Below are positions 45,384-54,455 of a stretch of 64,000 nucleotides of DNA, in pieces. A model generated the notes under the pieces. The model ran no database searches, was not told the DNA's origin, and saw only the letters and a program-made list of their open reading frames with translations. How positions within the stretch are numbered: the first letter of the stretch is position 1; every line of letters starts with the position of its first letter. Made by a program: the position numbers and the translations under genes. Source of the stretch: WHSW01 sp963828755 (GTDB taxonomy: Bacteria > Actinomycetota > Thermoleophilia > Solirubrobacterales > 70-9); the NCBI GenBank assembly GCA_963828755.1, contig CAWHFY010000021.1, positions 45,347-109,346 on the forward strand, given 5' to 3'.

Positions 45384-45884
45384 AGGCAGGCGGGCGATTC
45401 TAGGGAGCGCCTCGCCTGTTCCCGTCGGAGCGGTCTGCCCGGGCTCGATCTCGAATTCCGCGTAGCGCGGCCCGCCCAGGGTCAGGCCTGATCGACACCG
45501 AAGCGCGGCGGTGGGGATGAACCAGCGCCGACCGTCTCCGACGTGGACGAACAGGTAGTCGCAACGATTGGGATCGAAGTACTTGACGATCCCGTTCCAG
45601 CTCTGATTGCCGCCCATCGTCGAGATGCGCACGCTCCATCGACCGCGAGTCCGACACGTTCCCGTCTTCACCTCGACCCGCAGCAGACGCCCGTCGAGCA
45701 GCGCGACCAGGTCGACGTCCGGGCTGTGGCCGACCGGGACGTAGATCTGAGCGCCCTGGCCCGCGAGCCATTCCATTGCGGAAAGCTCCCCGAGGTCGCC
45801 CTGGAGTCGCGGCGGGATCCGGGCGCCACCCATCCCGCGACCGTACGCGCCACCGGCATACGGGTGGCGCGATGAGCGCGCCAA
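45345..45884 (-). CDS. Group I intron-associated PD-(D/E)XK endonuclease-like protein
   Basis: About 179 residues from TTG 45884; ATG 45833 is an alternative start. RLQGDLGELSAMEWLAGQGAQIYVP, SPDVDLVAL and LLRVEVKTG give the E-D-ExK active-site pattern of this nuclease family, which is linked to group I introns that home into tRNA and other RNA genes. The stop codon (TAA) is supplied by the tRNA-Tyr anticodon loop, so the last 13 codons lie within the tRNA gene on the same strand. There is no intron in this tRNA. Confidence 0.8.
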   Translation of the reverse strand: MARSSRHPYAGGAYGRGMGGARIPPRLQGDLGELSAMEWLAGQGAQIYVPVGHSPDVDLVALLDGRLLRVEVKTGTCRTRGRWSVRISTMGGNQSWNGIVKYFDPNRCDYLFVHVGDGRRWFIPTAALRCRSGLTLGGPRYAEFEIEPGQTAPTGTGEALPRIARLPGGAPELESRARL

Positions 45885-45963
45885 ACCTGTGCCGGCGCCG
45901 CGCCTACTTCCCTCGAGTCGAGCGAGCGAGGGTCGACGCCGCCTATCGCACCGTCGCCGACGC

Positions 45964-46398
45964 TCAGTCGCCGTGAAACACGAGCCGCGACAGGACCACC
46001 TGCGAGCGCGTGCGCTCGACCAGCCCGTTGCGCTGCAGGTCGACGATCAGCCGCTCGAGGTCCGCGTTGTCGGAGGTCCGCACGCGGGCGATCGCATCGG
46101 CCTCGCCGGTGACGCTCCACGCCTCGGCCACCTCCGGATGCTCGCGCAGGGTGTTCGCGACCTCGCCGAGCGTGGTCCCCGGGCGATAGAAGAGCTCGAC
46201 CAGCGCCTCGGTGTTCCAGCCGAGCGCCGCGTGGTCGACGAGCGCGGTGTAGCCGTGCAGCGCTCCGGAGGCGCGCAGCCGGTCGACTCGGCGCTTGACC
46301 GAGGGCGCTGAAAGGTTGACCCGGCCGGCGATGTCGTCGTACGTGCGGCGCCCGTCCTCCATCAAGAGCGACAGAATCCTGCGATCAGTGGCGTCCAT
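45964..46398 (-). CDS. Lrp/AsnC-family transcription regulator
   Basis: 144 residues from ATG 46398: DATDRRILSLLMEDGRRTYDDIAGRVNLSAPSVKRRVDRL is the helix-turn-helix domain and the rest is the ligand-binding RAM domain. It diverges from the DUF6421 cluster with a TTGATAATCAA palindrome between them and probably controls it, perhaps in response to an amino acid such as the threonine aldolase substrate. Confidence 0.93.
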   Translation of the reverse strand: MDATDRRILSLLMEDGRRTYDDIAGRVNLSAPSVKRRVDRLRASGALHGYTALVDHAALGWNTEALVELFYRPGTTLGEVANTLREHPEVAEAWSVTGEADAIARVRTSDNADLERLIVDLQRNGLVERTRSQVVLSRLVFHGD

Positions 46399-46423
46399 GC
46401 GCAGGATTCTTGCGAACAGACGA

Positions 46424-46434
46424 TTGATAATCAA
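46424..46434. promoter_or_regulatory. Perfect palindrome, candidate Lrp/AsnC operator
   Basis: TTGATAATCAA, an exact 11-bp inverted repeat, lies 26 bp from the regulator start and 39 bp before the DUF6421 start. Its AT-rich core fits an Lrp-type site. Confidence 0.6.
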
Positions 46435-46472
46435 CATTGACGTGAATCGCGGTGGGTATTACCGTTCGACAG

Positions 46473-48575
46473 ATGAACCGCCCGACGGCCAGCATCAGCG
46501 TGCTCTTCGACGAGTCCCACAGCGAGGCGTGGACGATCCGCCCCGAGGTGGCGGCCGCGATCCAGCCCGCGCACCCGGCTGATTCGTCGCTCGCCAGCGC
46601 CGCCGCGGCGCTCGCCGAGCGCGAGTTCAAGGTCGCCGCGCACACGGACGGCCCGCTCACGCCGGCGGTGCTCGCCGAGGCCTCGGTGCTGGTCATCGCT
46701 CATCCCTCCGACCCGAAGTGGGAGGCGACCGTCAACGGCGGCTCGCCGCTGCTCGAGCGCGCCGAGATCGAGGCGATCGAGGAGTTCGTCCGCGCGGGAG
46801 GCGGGCTGGTCGTGCTCGGCGAGACCGAGGAGGACAAGTACGGAGCGAACCTCAACGACCTGCTGCACCGGTTCGGGGTCGAGATCGAGTCGGCGACGGT
46901 CCAGGACTACGAGCACCATTACGGCGACGCGCCCTCCTGGGTGCTCGCCTCGCTCGGCGACCAGCTTGCGGGCCGCGCCCCGGCCGGCGCCGACCCGCTC
47001 GCCGGCGTCGATGCCGCCTGCTTTTACCGCGCCGGGGTGCTGCGCGCCGAGAACGGCGCCCGGGTCATCGCCCGCTCGCAGCCGACCGCCTCGGTGCCGA
47101 ACGCGCCGCTGGCCGCGATCGTCGACCACGGCGCCGGCCGGGTGGTCGTCACCGCCGACTCCGACCTGTTCGGCGACGACTGCATCGCCGACCTCGACCA
47201 CCGCTCGCTCTGGCTCAACCTCGTCTACTGGGCGGCTCAGCCGTCGTTCGCGAGCGCGGTCACCGAGCTCCCCTCGGCCGCCGCGGCGCGCCCGGAATGG
47301 GCTCAGCTTCGCGACGCGGTCGAGGAGCTGCGCCTCACCCAGGAGCCGGACGGCTCGGTTGACACCGCGACGCACGACCCGGCGCGGCTGCGCGAGCTGA
47401 CCGCGACGATCGCCGCGTCCGCGCGGGCCCTCGCCGACGACTTCGCGCACCAGGCGGAGTACATCGAGGCGCTCTGCGCCGACCTCGACGGGTGGGTCGA
47501 GTCCGGCTTCGCGAGGCCCGCCTTCGACCGCTCGATGGAGGCGTTTCGGCCCGAGCGCGACCGCCGCGACGGGATCGAGCACCTCTGCGTCTTCCCGATG
47601 TACAAGCAGAACGCCTCGACCGAGACCTGCTTCGAGGCGCTGATCGTCCGGGTCCCGTGGCCCGAGTGGATCGACGAGCTCGAGCGGACCCGCTACGACA
47701 ACGCCAAGTACCTGCCGGTGACCTTCGTCGATCACACCTCGGGCTATGACTCCGAGTGCGCGGTCCTGTTCCCGGAGACCTTCTCGACCGCCGAGCGCCC
47801 GTCGGACTACCACTTCGGCGCGATCTTCTGCGACCGCGAGGCGGAGCGCTTTCGCCGCGTCTGCGGCGCTGCCGCCGAGACCCTGCGGCTCAACCTGCCG
47901 CCCGACGCCGCCTGCCTGCTGTCGTCGGCCGAGCTCTCGGAGTCGGCCTACATGCTCTGGGACCTGATCCACGACCGCACCCACATGCGCGGCGATCTGC
48001 CCTTCGACCCGTTCATGATCCGCCAGCGCAGCCCGTACTGGATGTACTCGCTCGAGGAGCTGCGCTGCGACCTGACCGCGTTCGCGGAGGCGCTGAAGCT
48101 CGAGCGCGAGGGCTTCAGCCTCGCCCGCTACGCCCAGTACGCGATTCTCTTCGACCGCCTCTTCCGCTTCCCGGTCACCGGCTCGCGGGTGCGCAACTAC
48201 GACGGCCTCGGCGGCCAGCTGCTGTTCGCCTTCCTGCACCGGGAGGGCTATCTGCACTGGACCGACAACCGGCTGACGCTCGAGTGGGGCCGGCTCGCCG
48301 AGGGCGTCGAGCGGCTGCGCGAGCGCGTCCAGGACCTCTACCACTCCGGGATCGATCGCTCGAAGCTCGGCCAGTGGATCGCCGCGCACGATCTCGTCGC
48401 CGAGTACGTCGAGCCGGCCGAGAGCTCGGTCTGGGTCCGCGATCAGCGCCAGCTGCCCGAGGTCGAGGAGCCAAAGCAGCTCGTCGATCTCGTCCGCGAC
48501 GACGAGTTTCCGCTCAGCCTCTTCTACACGCAGCTGAAGCCGAAGCTCGCGCCGGCGCTCGCCGGGCGAAGCTGA
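46473..48575 (+). CDS. DUF6421-family protein
   Basis: 700 residues from ATG 46473; GTG 46452 would add seven. The first 250 residues resemble a ThuA/class I glutamine amidotransferase-like fold (VLVIAHPSDP, EEFVRAGGGLVVLGE, HGAGRVVVTADSDLF). The central and C-terminal parts contain WDLIHDRTHMRGDLPFDPFM with HxxxH-like residues and YSLEELRCDLTAF, suggesting a metal site. Function unknown. It is a conserved partner of the SDR and threonine aldolase genes downstream and of the divergent Lrp regulator. Confidence 0.88.
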   Translation: MNRPTASISVLFDESHSEAWTIRPEVAAAIQPAHPADSSLASAAAALAEREFKVAAHTDGPLTPAVLAEASVLVIAHPSDPKWEATVNGGSPLLERAEIEAIEEFVRAGGGLVVLGETEEDKYGANLNDLLHRFGVEIESATVQDYEHHYGDAPSWVLASLGDQLAGRAPAGADPLAGVDAACFYRAGVLRAENGARVIARSQPTASVPNAPLAAIVDHGAGRVVVTADSDLFGDDCIADLDHRSLWLNLVYWAAQPSFASAVTELPSAAAARPEWAQLRDAVEELRLTQEPDGSVDTATHDPARLRELTATIAASARALADDFAHQAEYIEALCADLDGWVESGFARPAFDRSMEAFRPERDRRDGIEHLCVFPMYKQNASTETCFEALIVRVPWPEWIDELERTRYDNAKYLPVTFVDHTSGYDSECAVLFPETFSTAERPSDYHFGAIFCDREAERFRRVCGAAAETLRLNLPPDAACLLSSAELSESAYMLWDLIHDRTHMRGDLPFDPFMIRQRSPYWMYSLEELRCDLTAFAEALKLEREGFSLARYAQYAILFDRLFRFPVTGSRVRNYDGLGGQLLFAFLHREGYLHWTDNRLTLEWGRLAEGVERLRERVQDLYHSGIDRSKLGQWIAAHDLVAEYVEPAESSVWVRDQRQLPEVEEPKQLVDLVRDDEFPLSLFYTQLKPKLAPALAGRS

Positions 48576-48605
48576 CCTTTAGGCGGGCACCTAACCTTGT
48601 CCGTC

Positions 48606-49139
48606 ATGGATGGACGAAGGCTGCGGCTCGACCTCTTCGCGTTTGCGCTCGGCGCGCTGACACTGTTGACCTTCGGATTCTTCGCCGCGCGAAACGGCGC
48701 CGCGGTGATCATGTGCGGACTGTCGTTCGCCGGACTGATCACCGCGCGCCTCGCCGGCTTCTCGAACCGCGCCCTGGTCCCGCTCACGGCTGGGCTGGTG
48801 ATCTTGCTCTGGGTCCTCTGGGTGCATCCGCCGCCGCTGACCTCGCATCAGACCAGCGCCCTCGCCCACGGTACCGGCGGGATCCTGGTCGGCTGGGCGG
48901 TCGCCGAGTTCCTGCGCGGGCGCGTCGCCTGGCCGCTGTGGGCGATCGGCGCGGTCGGGGTCGTCTTCGGGCTGACGATCCTCTGGGAGCTCGGGGAGCT
49001 GCTCGGCGATCGCGTGCTCGATACGGCCCTGATCCCGAGCAGGCGCGACTCGGCGATCGACATCGCGTTCGGCACCGTCGGCGGCACGATCGGGACGATG
49101 GTGGCGGCGCTCGCGGCGCCGCTCGGCGGGCGCAGGTAG
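48606..49139 (+). CDS. VanZ-like membrane protein
   Basis: 177 residues with five or six helices. AHGTGGILVGWAVAEFL and WELGELLGDRVLDTAL then SRRDSAIDIAFGTVGG resemble the conserved Asp/Gly patterns of VanZ-like proteins. A diverged, broken paralog lies at 58740. Function unknown; it is located in the DUF6421 cluster. Confidence 0.75.
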   Translation: MDGRRLRLDLFAFALGALTLLTFGFFAARNGAAVIMCGLSFAGLITARLAGFSNRALVPLTAGLVILLWVLWVHPPPLTSHQTSALAHGTGGILVGWAVAEFLRGRVAWPLWAIGAVGVVFGLTILWELGELLGDRVLDTALIPSRRDSAIDIAFGTVGGTIGTMVAALAAPLGGRR

Positions 49140-49143
49140 CGTT

Positions 49144-49860
49144 GTGAGCGTGGGCAATCTCGAAGGCCGCGTGATCGCGATCGCCGGGGCCGCCGGCGGC
49201 CTGGGACCGGTGGTCGCGCGGACCCTCGCCGACGCCGGCGCCAGCCTCGCGCTCACCGACCGCGACCAGGGCCGCCTCGACGAGGCGGCCGCTGAGCTCG
49301 ACCCCGAGCGCACCGACGCCCGCGTCGTCGATCTGCTCGATCCGTCCGCCTCGGTCGAGTGGGCGGGCGCGATCGAGGACCGCTTCGGCCACGTCGACGG
49401 GCTCGTCCATCTGGTCGGCGGCTGGAAGGGCGGTGAGCCGCTCGCGAGCTTCGACCTCGCCGACTACGAGCTCCTGCACGACCTCCTGGTGATGACCGTG
49501 ATCCACACGACCCGGGCCTTTCACGATCGACTCGCCGCCTCCGAGCACGGGCGGTTCGTCGTCGTCTCCTCCTCGCAGGCCCAGGGGCCGGACGGCACCA
49601 ACGCGGCCTACGGCGCGACCAAGGCGGCGGCGGAGGCCTGGACGCTCGCCCTGGCCGACAGCTTCCGCGAGGCGGGCTCGGCGGCGACCTCGAACATCCT
49701 CGTCGTCAACGCGATCATCACCCCGCGGATGCGCGAGGCCAACCCGGACAAGGCGTACAAGACGTTCACCGCGGCCGAGGAGATCGCCGACGGGATCGCC
49801 TTCATCTGCTCCGATTCGGCGCAGAAGATGAACGGCAAGCGGCTCGCCCTGTACCCGTGA
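49144..49860 (+). CDS. Short-chain dehydrogenase/reductase
   Basis: 238 residues from GTG 49144. IAIAGAAGGLGPVVARTLADAG is the dinucleotide-binding site, VVVSSSQAQG carries the catalytic Ser region and AAYGATKAAAEAW the Tyr-x3-Lys pair. Substrate unknown. Its stop overlaps the threonine aldolase start (GTGA). Confidence 0.93.
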   Translation: MSVGNLEGRVIAIAGAAGGLGPVVARTLADAGASLALTDRDQGRLDEAAAELDPERTDARVVDLLDPSASVEWAGAIEDRFGHVDGLVHLVGGWKGGEPLASFDLADYELLHDLLVMTVIHTTRAFHDRLAASEHGRFVVVSSSQAQGPDGTNAAYGATKAAAEAWTLALADSFREAGSAATSNILVVNAIITPRMREANPDKAYKTFTAAEEIADGIAFICSDSAQKMNGKRLALYP

Positions 49861-50923
49861 CGACCGACTCGACGCGACCGGCCGCCCCGGTCGACTTCGC
49901 CTCCGACAACCACGCCGGGCGCCCACCCCGAGGTGCTCGAGGCGCTGGCCGCCGCGAGCGCCGGCCACGCCGCGTCCTACGGCGCCGACCCGTGGACCGC
50001 GCGAGCCGAGGGCCTGGTGCGCGAGCACTTCGGCGACGGCGCCCGTGCCTTCTTCGTCTTCAACGGAACCGGCGCCAACGTCGCCTCGATCGACGCGCTC
50101 ACCCGGCCGTGGGAGGCGGTGATCTGCACCGATGTCGCGCACATGCACGTCGACGAGTGCGGCGCGCCGGAGCGCCTCTCCGGGGTCAAGCTGCTCACGG
50201 TCGCGCACCGACAGGGCAAGCTTGCGCCCGCCGACCTCGCTCAGTGGGAGGCGCGGCGCGGCGACGAGCACCAGGCGCAGCCGCGCCTCGTCTCGATCAC
50301 CCAGTCGACCGAGCTCGGGACCGTCTACTCGCTCGCCGAGACGAGGGCCCTCGCCGACGCCGCCCACGAGCTCGGCATGTACCTGCACGTCGACGGCGCG
50401 CGGCTCGCCAACGCGGCGGCGGCGCTCGAGGCCGGCCTCGGCACGCTTGACCACCGAAGCCGGGGTGGACGTGGTCTCCTTCGGCGGGACCAAGAACGGC
50501 CTCGTCTTCGGCGAGGCCGTGGTCTTTTGCCGCCCCGACCTCGCCGAAAACTTCGCCTACACCCGCAAGCAGCTCGGGCAGCTCGCCTCGAAGATGCGCT
50601 TCGTCTCCGCCCAGTTCGAGGCCCTGCTCTCGGGCGACCTCTGGTTGCGAAACGCCCGCCACGCGAACGCGATGGCGGCCCGGCTCGCGGCCGCGGTCGA
50701 GCCGCTCGACGGGGTCGAGATCAGCCAGCCGGTCGAGGCCAATGCGGTCTTCGCCCGCCTCACGAGGCCGGCGATCGACCGGCTGCTCGCGGACCTGCCC
50801 GGAGACCATCCCTTCTACGTCTGGGACGACGCCACCGGCGAGGTGCGCTGGATGTGCGCGTGGGACACGAGCGAGGCCGACGTCGACGACTTCGCCGCCG
50901 CGATCGCCTCCGCGGCCGGCTGA
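49857..50923 (+). CDS. Threonine aldolase/beta-eliminating lyase (PLP), frameshifted
   Basis: GTG 49857. One extra G near 49922 separates FASDNHAG from AHPEVLEALAAAS; one extra T near 50453 separates EAGLGTL from TEAGVDVVSFGGTKNGLVFGEA, whose Lys binds PLP. The fold type I core with FFVFNGTGANV and LHVDGARLANAA is complete. It cleaves beta-hydroxy amino acids, e.g. threonine to glycine and acetaldehyde. A duplicated fragment at 56316 keeps the uncorrupted version of the first break. Confidence 0.9.
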
Positions 50924-50961
50924 CCTTCGAGGCCGACCAGTCCCTGGATAGCCTGCGCGTC

Positions 50962-52014
50962 GTGGGAGACCAGACGACAACCGACCTCGCCGAGCGGATC
51001 GAGACGGCCATAGTGCGCTCGCTGGCAGCGGCGCCGGCGCCGCTGGTGCGGCTGCTCGCCGGCCGTCTCACGGTGCGTGAGGGCCAGCGGCTCGACCCTC
51101 TGGCGCAGACCGCGCTGCGACTCGAGCGCTTCTACGGCGGGTTCAGGCCCGAGCCGGTCGAGACCGTTCGCGAGCGCCGCCGCCGTGACGCACGCGTCTT
51201 TGCCGGGGAGCGCATCGAGGTCGCCGAGGTCCGCGACCTCGAGCTCCCGGGGCCCGCCGGCCCGATCGGCGCCCGCCTGTACCGGCCCGCCGGGCTCGCC
51301 GAGCCGGCGCCGCTGATCGTCTACTACCACGGCGGCGGCCACGTGATCTGCGACCTCGACACCCATGAGCAGCCGTGTCGCTTCCTCGCCAACGAGACCC
51401 CGGCGCTGGTGCTCTCGGTCGACTACCGGCTCGGCCCCGAACATCGATTTCCGGCGGCGGTCGAGGACTCGCTCGCGGCGTTCGCGTGGGCGCACGCCGA
51501 GGCCGCCGAGCTCGGTGCCGATCCGGATCGGATCGCGGTCGCCGGCGACAGCGCCGGCGGCAACCTGGCCACGGTCGTCTGCCAGCTCGCCGCCGCGGGC
51601 GATGGGCCGGCGCCGGCGTTCCAGGCGCTGATCTACCCGGTCACCGACTACTCGTCGAAGCGCCCCTCGTATACGACCTACGCGGAGGGCTTCTTTCTGA
51701 CCCGCGCCGAGATGGACTGGTTTCGCGACAACTACTTCGCCACCGCGGCCGATCGCAGCGACCCGCGCGCGTCACCGATCCTCGCCGAGGACCTGAGCGG
51801 GGTGGCGCCGGCGCACGTGGTCACCGCGGGCTTCGACCCGCTGCGTGACGAGGGCGAGGAGTACGCCGCCGCGATGCGCGCCGCCGGGGTCGCGACGACG
51901 CTGACCCGGGAGCCGGACCTGGTCCACGGGTTCATCAACGCAGTCGGGCTCAGCGACCGCTCGCGCGCCGCGATGCGGTCGATCGCAAGGGCGATCCGGG
52001 AAGGCCTCGCCTAG
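50962..52014 (+). CDS. Alpha/beta hydrolase, hormone-sensitive-lipase family esterase
   Basis: 350 residues from GTG 50962. Oxyanion-hole motif YYHGGGHVICDLDTHE, nucleophile AGDSAGGNLA, then TAGFDPLRDEGEEYAAAM (Asp) and DLVHGFINAVG (His). It should hydrolyse short acyl esters. It has a roughly 90-residue N-terminal helical extension. A remnant of a paralogous C-terminus is at 56360. Confidence 0.92.
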   Translation: MGDQTTTDLAERIETAIVRSLAAAPAPLVRLLAGRLTVREGQRLDPLAQTALRLERFYGGFRPEPVETVRERRRRDARVFAGERIEVAEVRDLELPGPAGPIGARLYRPAGLAEPAPLIVYYHGGGHVICDLDTHEQPCRFLANETPALVLSVDYRLGPEHRFPAAVEDSLAAFAWAHAEAAELGADPDRIAVAGDSAGGNLATVVCQLAAAGDGPAPAFQALIYPVTDYSSKRPSYTTYAEGFFLTRAEMDWFRDNYFATAADRSDPRASPILAEDLSGVAPAHVVTAGFDPLRDEGEEYAAAMRAAGVATTLTREPDLVHGFINAVGLSDRSRAAMRSIARAIREGLA

Positions 52015-52037
52015 CCGAGACCGGAGGCCGCGCCCGG

Positions 52038-52211
52038 CTAGCGGATCCTGCGACGCGAGGGCTTAGGCGGGCGCCGGATTTGCTCGAGCTCGGCCACCGC
52101 CAGCGCCAGCATCGCGCGCTCCTCGTCCGAAAGCCTGGTCTCGTCCTGAGTGAGTTGACGCAGGAGCTCGATCCCCTCGCCGCTGACCCCGGCTTCCTCT
52201 CCGTGCGTCAC
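52038..52211 (-). CDS. Small helical protein, paralog A
   Basis: 57 residues from GTG 52211, GEGIELLRQLTQDETRLSDEERAMLALAVAELEQIRR. It aligns with the neighbouring small ORF at 52233 (GIRDLWEVANQPQLTTRERDSLRLVLAEIESSR). The ending is basic (PKPSRRRIR). Function unknown. Confidence 0.55.
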   Translation of the reverse strand: MTHGEEAGVSGEGIELLRQLTQDETRLSDEERAMLALAVAELEQIRRPPKPSRRRIR

Positions 52212-52232
52212 CTCAACCCGCGTGAGCGCTTG

Positions 52233-52430
52233 TCAGCGCTGCGGCCCCGTCGTCCACCGGCGCTCGGCGCGAGACGACTCGATCTCGGCGAGCACCAAAC
52301 GCAGCGAGTCGCGCTCGCGGGTCGTCAGCTGCGGTTGATTCGCCACCTCCCATAGGTCGCGGATCCCCACGCTCGTCAGCACATACGAGACGTGTCCGAT
52401 GCACTGGCGCCGACGCGCATCCCTCTTCAC
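52233..52430 (-). CDS. Small helical protein, paralog B
   Basis: 65 residues from GTG 52430 with AGAGG upstream. The body matches paralog A over about 35 residues (L..L..L..RERDSLRLVLAEIE). A tandem pair of small helical proteins; one might regulate the other. No known family. Confidence 0.55.
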   Translation of the reverse strand: MKRDARRRQCIGHVSYVLTSVGIRDLWEVANQPQLTTRERDSLRLVLAEIESSRAERRWTTGPQR

Positions 52431-52507
52431 CCGAAACCTCTCACTCGACCCTGGAACGCAAGAAACGTTCCCCGCGATCGAGCTACGCAAACAACCTCGC
52501 CCTAGTT

Positions 52508-52864
52508 CTAACGGCTGCGAACCTTCTTCTTGGCCTGGTAGCCGCCGTTGAACTTCGCGATTGCCCCCTCGTCGGAGAGCCGGCGGGCGATCGGGTAGAG
52601 CTGCTGAGGCCTGACCCCCATCTCTCGGGCGAGCTCGGCCATCGGCTCTCCCGGATGGTCGCGAACGACGGTCAGGAACTGGACCTGGCGCTCGCCGCGG
52701 CGGGCACGCCTGGCGACCGAACGGCGCCGGCGCTTGGACCCGGTGGGTTTTCCGGCGCTCTTCTCGTCCAGCGAGGCGAGCGCCGCCTCGATCGCCTTGC
52801 GCTCGTTCTCGAGCTCCGAGAGGCGGTCCTTCATTAACTTTCTTGCTTGATCGATTGTGTCCAC
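52508..52864 (-). CDS. Coiled-coil winged-helix DNA-binding protein
   Basis: 118 residues from GTG 52864. A coiled coil (KLMKDRLSELENERKAIEAALASL) and an Arg/Lys-rich hinge lead into a winged helix (VQFLTVVRDHPGEPMAELAREMGVRPQQLYPIARRLSDEGAI). This layout recurs in Thermoleophilia as small regulators. Targets unknown. Confidence 0.75.
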   Translation of the reverse strand: MDTIDQARKLMKDRLSELENERKAIEAALASLDEKSAGKPTGSKRRRRSVARRARRGERQVQFLTVVRDHPGEPMAELAREMGVRPQQLYPIARRLSDEGAIAKFNGGYQAKKKVRSR

Positions 52865-52963
52865 GCTGCACCCCTTTTCCGCGATTGCGCCACGCAACCG
52901 CGTTTCAGTAGTTACTACGTGGTCAACGTGTCGTTACTGACAGTTTTACCGCGAGAGGACGAG

Positions 52964-53422
52964 TCAGCCGGAGTCGTCGAACGTGACGGGCGGTTCGGGA
53001 GGGGGCGGCTCGGGTTGCGGTGTGGGGTCGGTTTGTGGAGCGGGCTCGGGTTGTGGAGTGGGCTCGGGCGCGACGGTCGGTGAAGCGACGTCCGGTGGGG
53101 GCGCGGCCGGGGTGGCCGCGACCGCCGGGGCAGGCTCCTCGACCGGGACCTCGACCGGAGCCGGAGCGGAGACCGCGCTGTTCGCCGGTGTCCGGTCAGG
53201 CTTCGGTGGCTCAGGCACGATCAGGTTCGGGACCGGCGGCGCGAGCGCGAGCTTGGCCTCCTCCCGGGGATCGGTTCCAGCAGTTGACTGAGGCTGCGGA
53301 GTGGGCGCCTTGTCGTCGGTGCCGATCGCGCGTCCGACCAAGAAGAAGCCGGCGAACACGACCCCCGCGAGCGCGAGCCCAATCAAAGCCCGCCCCGCGG
53401 TCGTTGTGGGGGCCGAGCTCAT
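52964..53422 (-). CDS. Membrane-anchored Pro/Ala-rich surface protein
   Basis: 152 residues: one TM near the N-terminus (LIGLALAGVVFAGFFLVG) and a long extracytoplasmic PEP/PQP-rich low-complexity tail (TPQPEPAPQTDPTPQPEPPP). ATG 53422 overlaps the PKD gene stop (ATGA). Probably a wall-spanning stalk. Confidence 0.75.
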   Translation of the reverse strand: MSSAPTTTAGRALIGLALAGVVFAGFFLVGRAIGTDDKAPTPQPQSTAGTDPREEAKLALAPPVPNLIVPEPPKPDRTPANSAVSAPAPVEVPVEEPAPAVAATPAAPPPDVASPTVAPEPTPQPEPAPQTDPTPQPEPPPPEPPVTFDDSG

Positions 53423-54455
53423 CGGCTCGGGCAGCGAATCGGCTTGCGCTGCTCGCCCTCGAGGCAGCGGTCTTTACGTTTTGGAGCTTTGCCGGAGCGC
53501 AGCTTGAAGCGGGTGAACTTGCCGATCTTGCCCGGAGCCGTGACGAATACCTTGATCACGACGCCCGGCTCGAGCGCTTTCTCGATGCCGGGGAAACCGA
53601 CGTGAGTCGCGCAATCGATCGCGCCTGCTCGTCAAAGGGACAGCTCTTGCCGACGCAGCGCACGGCGGCGTCAGTTCCCTTGGGCGCACGCACCGACAGG
53701 CGCTCGATCAGCGTGTCTCCATTCGGCCTCAGCTCGCCGGAAAGGCGGACGATGGGGAATGGGCTCAGCAGGTCGAGGGCCGGCGGATCGTTGCCAGGCG
53801 GGTCGGCCTGGACCACGACGTTGCGCGTCACGGTCGCTTTCGCCTGGTCTGAGTCTGTGACCTCGAGCGCCACCGAATGCGTCCCCGGCGAGGCAAACGA
53901 ATGTGTCACTGTCTCGCCGACGGCATCGTCGAACTGACCGTCACCGTCGAAATCCCACTTGTGTGACGCGGAGGGAATCGGCCCTTCCGGGTCCGATGAG
54001 GTCGAGGAGAACGTGACCTGTTCGCCGATCCCCGCTGGCGCCGGCTCGAAGATGAAGCCGGCGGTCGGGGGCGCGTTGACTCTGAGGCTGACCGTGTCCT
54101 CGTCAGTGTCGCCTTCGCTGTCGGTGACCCTGAGTCCCGTACTGATCGTCGCGGGCTCAGCGTAGGAACGGGAGGTCGTCGGGGTCGTGCCCGTGTCGAG
54201 CTCATAACCCGGCGTGCCGTCGAGGTCCCATTCGTACTTCGTGATCGCGCCTCCCAGTCCATCGCCGGTCGACCCCGAGCCGTTGAACGTCACCGTCTGC
54301 CCTGCCAACACGGGGTTTGGAGTCACGGTGAGCGCTGCAGTCGGCGGAATAAGCGGCGTCGAGCTTGCGGGCCCGGGCGCAGCGAGCGCCGTCGCGGCCA
54401 AAACGGCGGGAATTGCCGCCGCCAGCAGAAGTCGGTGTGACCGGCTCGCGGTCAA
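53419..54455 (-). CDS. Secreted protein with two PKD domains, frameshifted at the C-terminus
   Basis: Signal peptide (residues 1-30). Two PKD/Ig-like repeats: VTFNGSGSTGDG with YEWDLDGTPGYE, and VTFSSTSSDPEG with HKWDFDGDGQFDD and THSFASPGTHSVALEV. The C-terminal domain has paired Cys (RCVGKSCPFDEQA). A frame change near 53605 leads to GKIGKFTRFKLRSGKAPKR and a stop overlapping the next ATG. It is a surface adhesion or matrix component by domain type. ATGA coupling on both sides. Confidence 0.85.

Noticed and set aside
46431..48389. 652-codon open frame on the minus strand
   Set aside because: It lies wholly antisense to the DUF6421 gene and reads like codon-shadow sequence (Leu/Arg/Val/Asp-rich, no motifs).
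48784..50493. 569-codon open frame on the minus strand
   Set aside because: Antisense to VanZ-like, SDR and aldolase genes; no recognisable protein.
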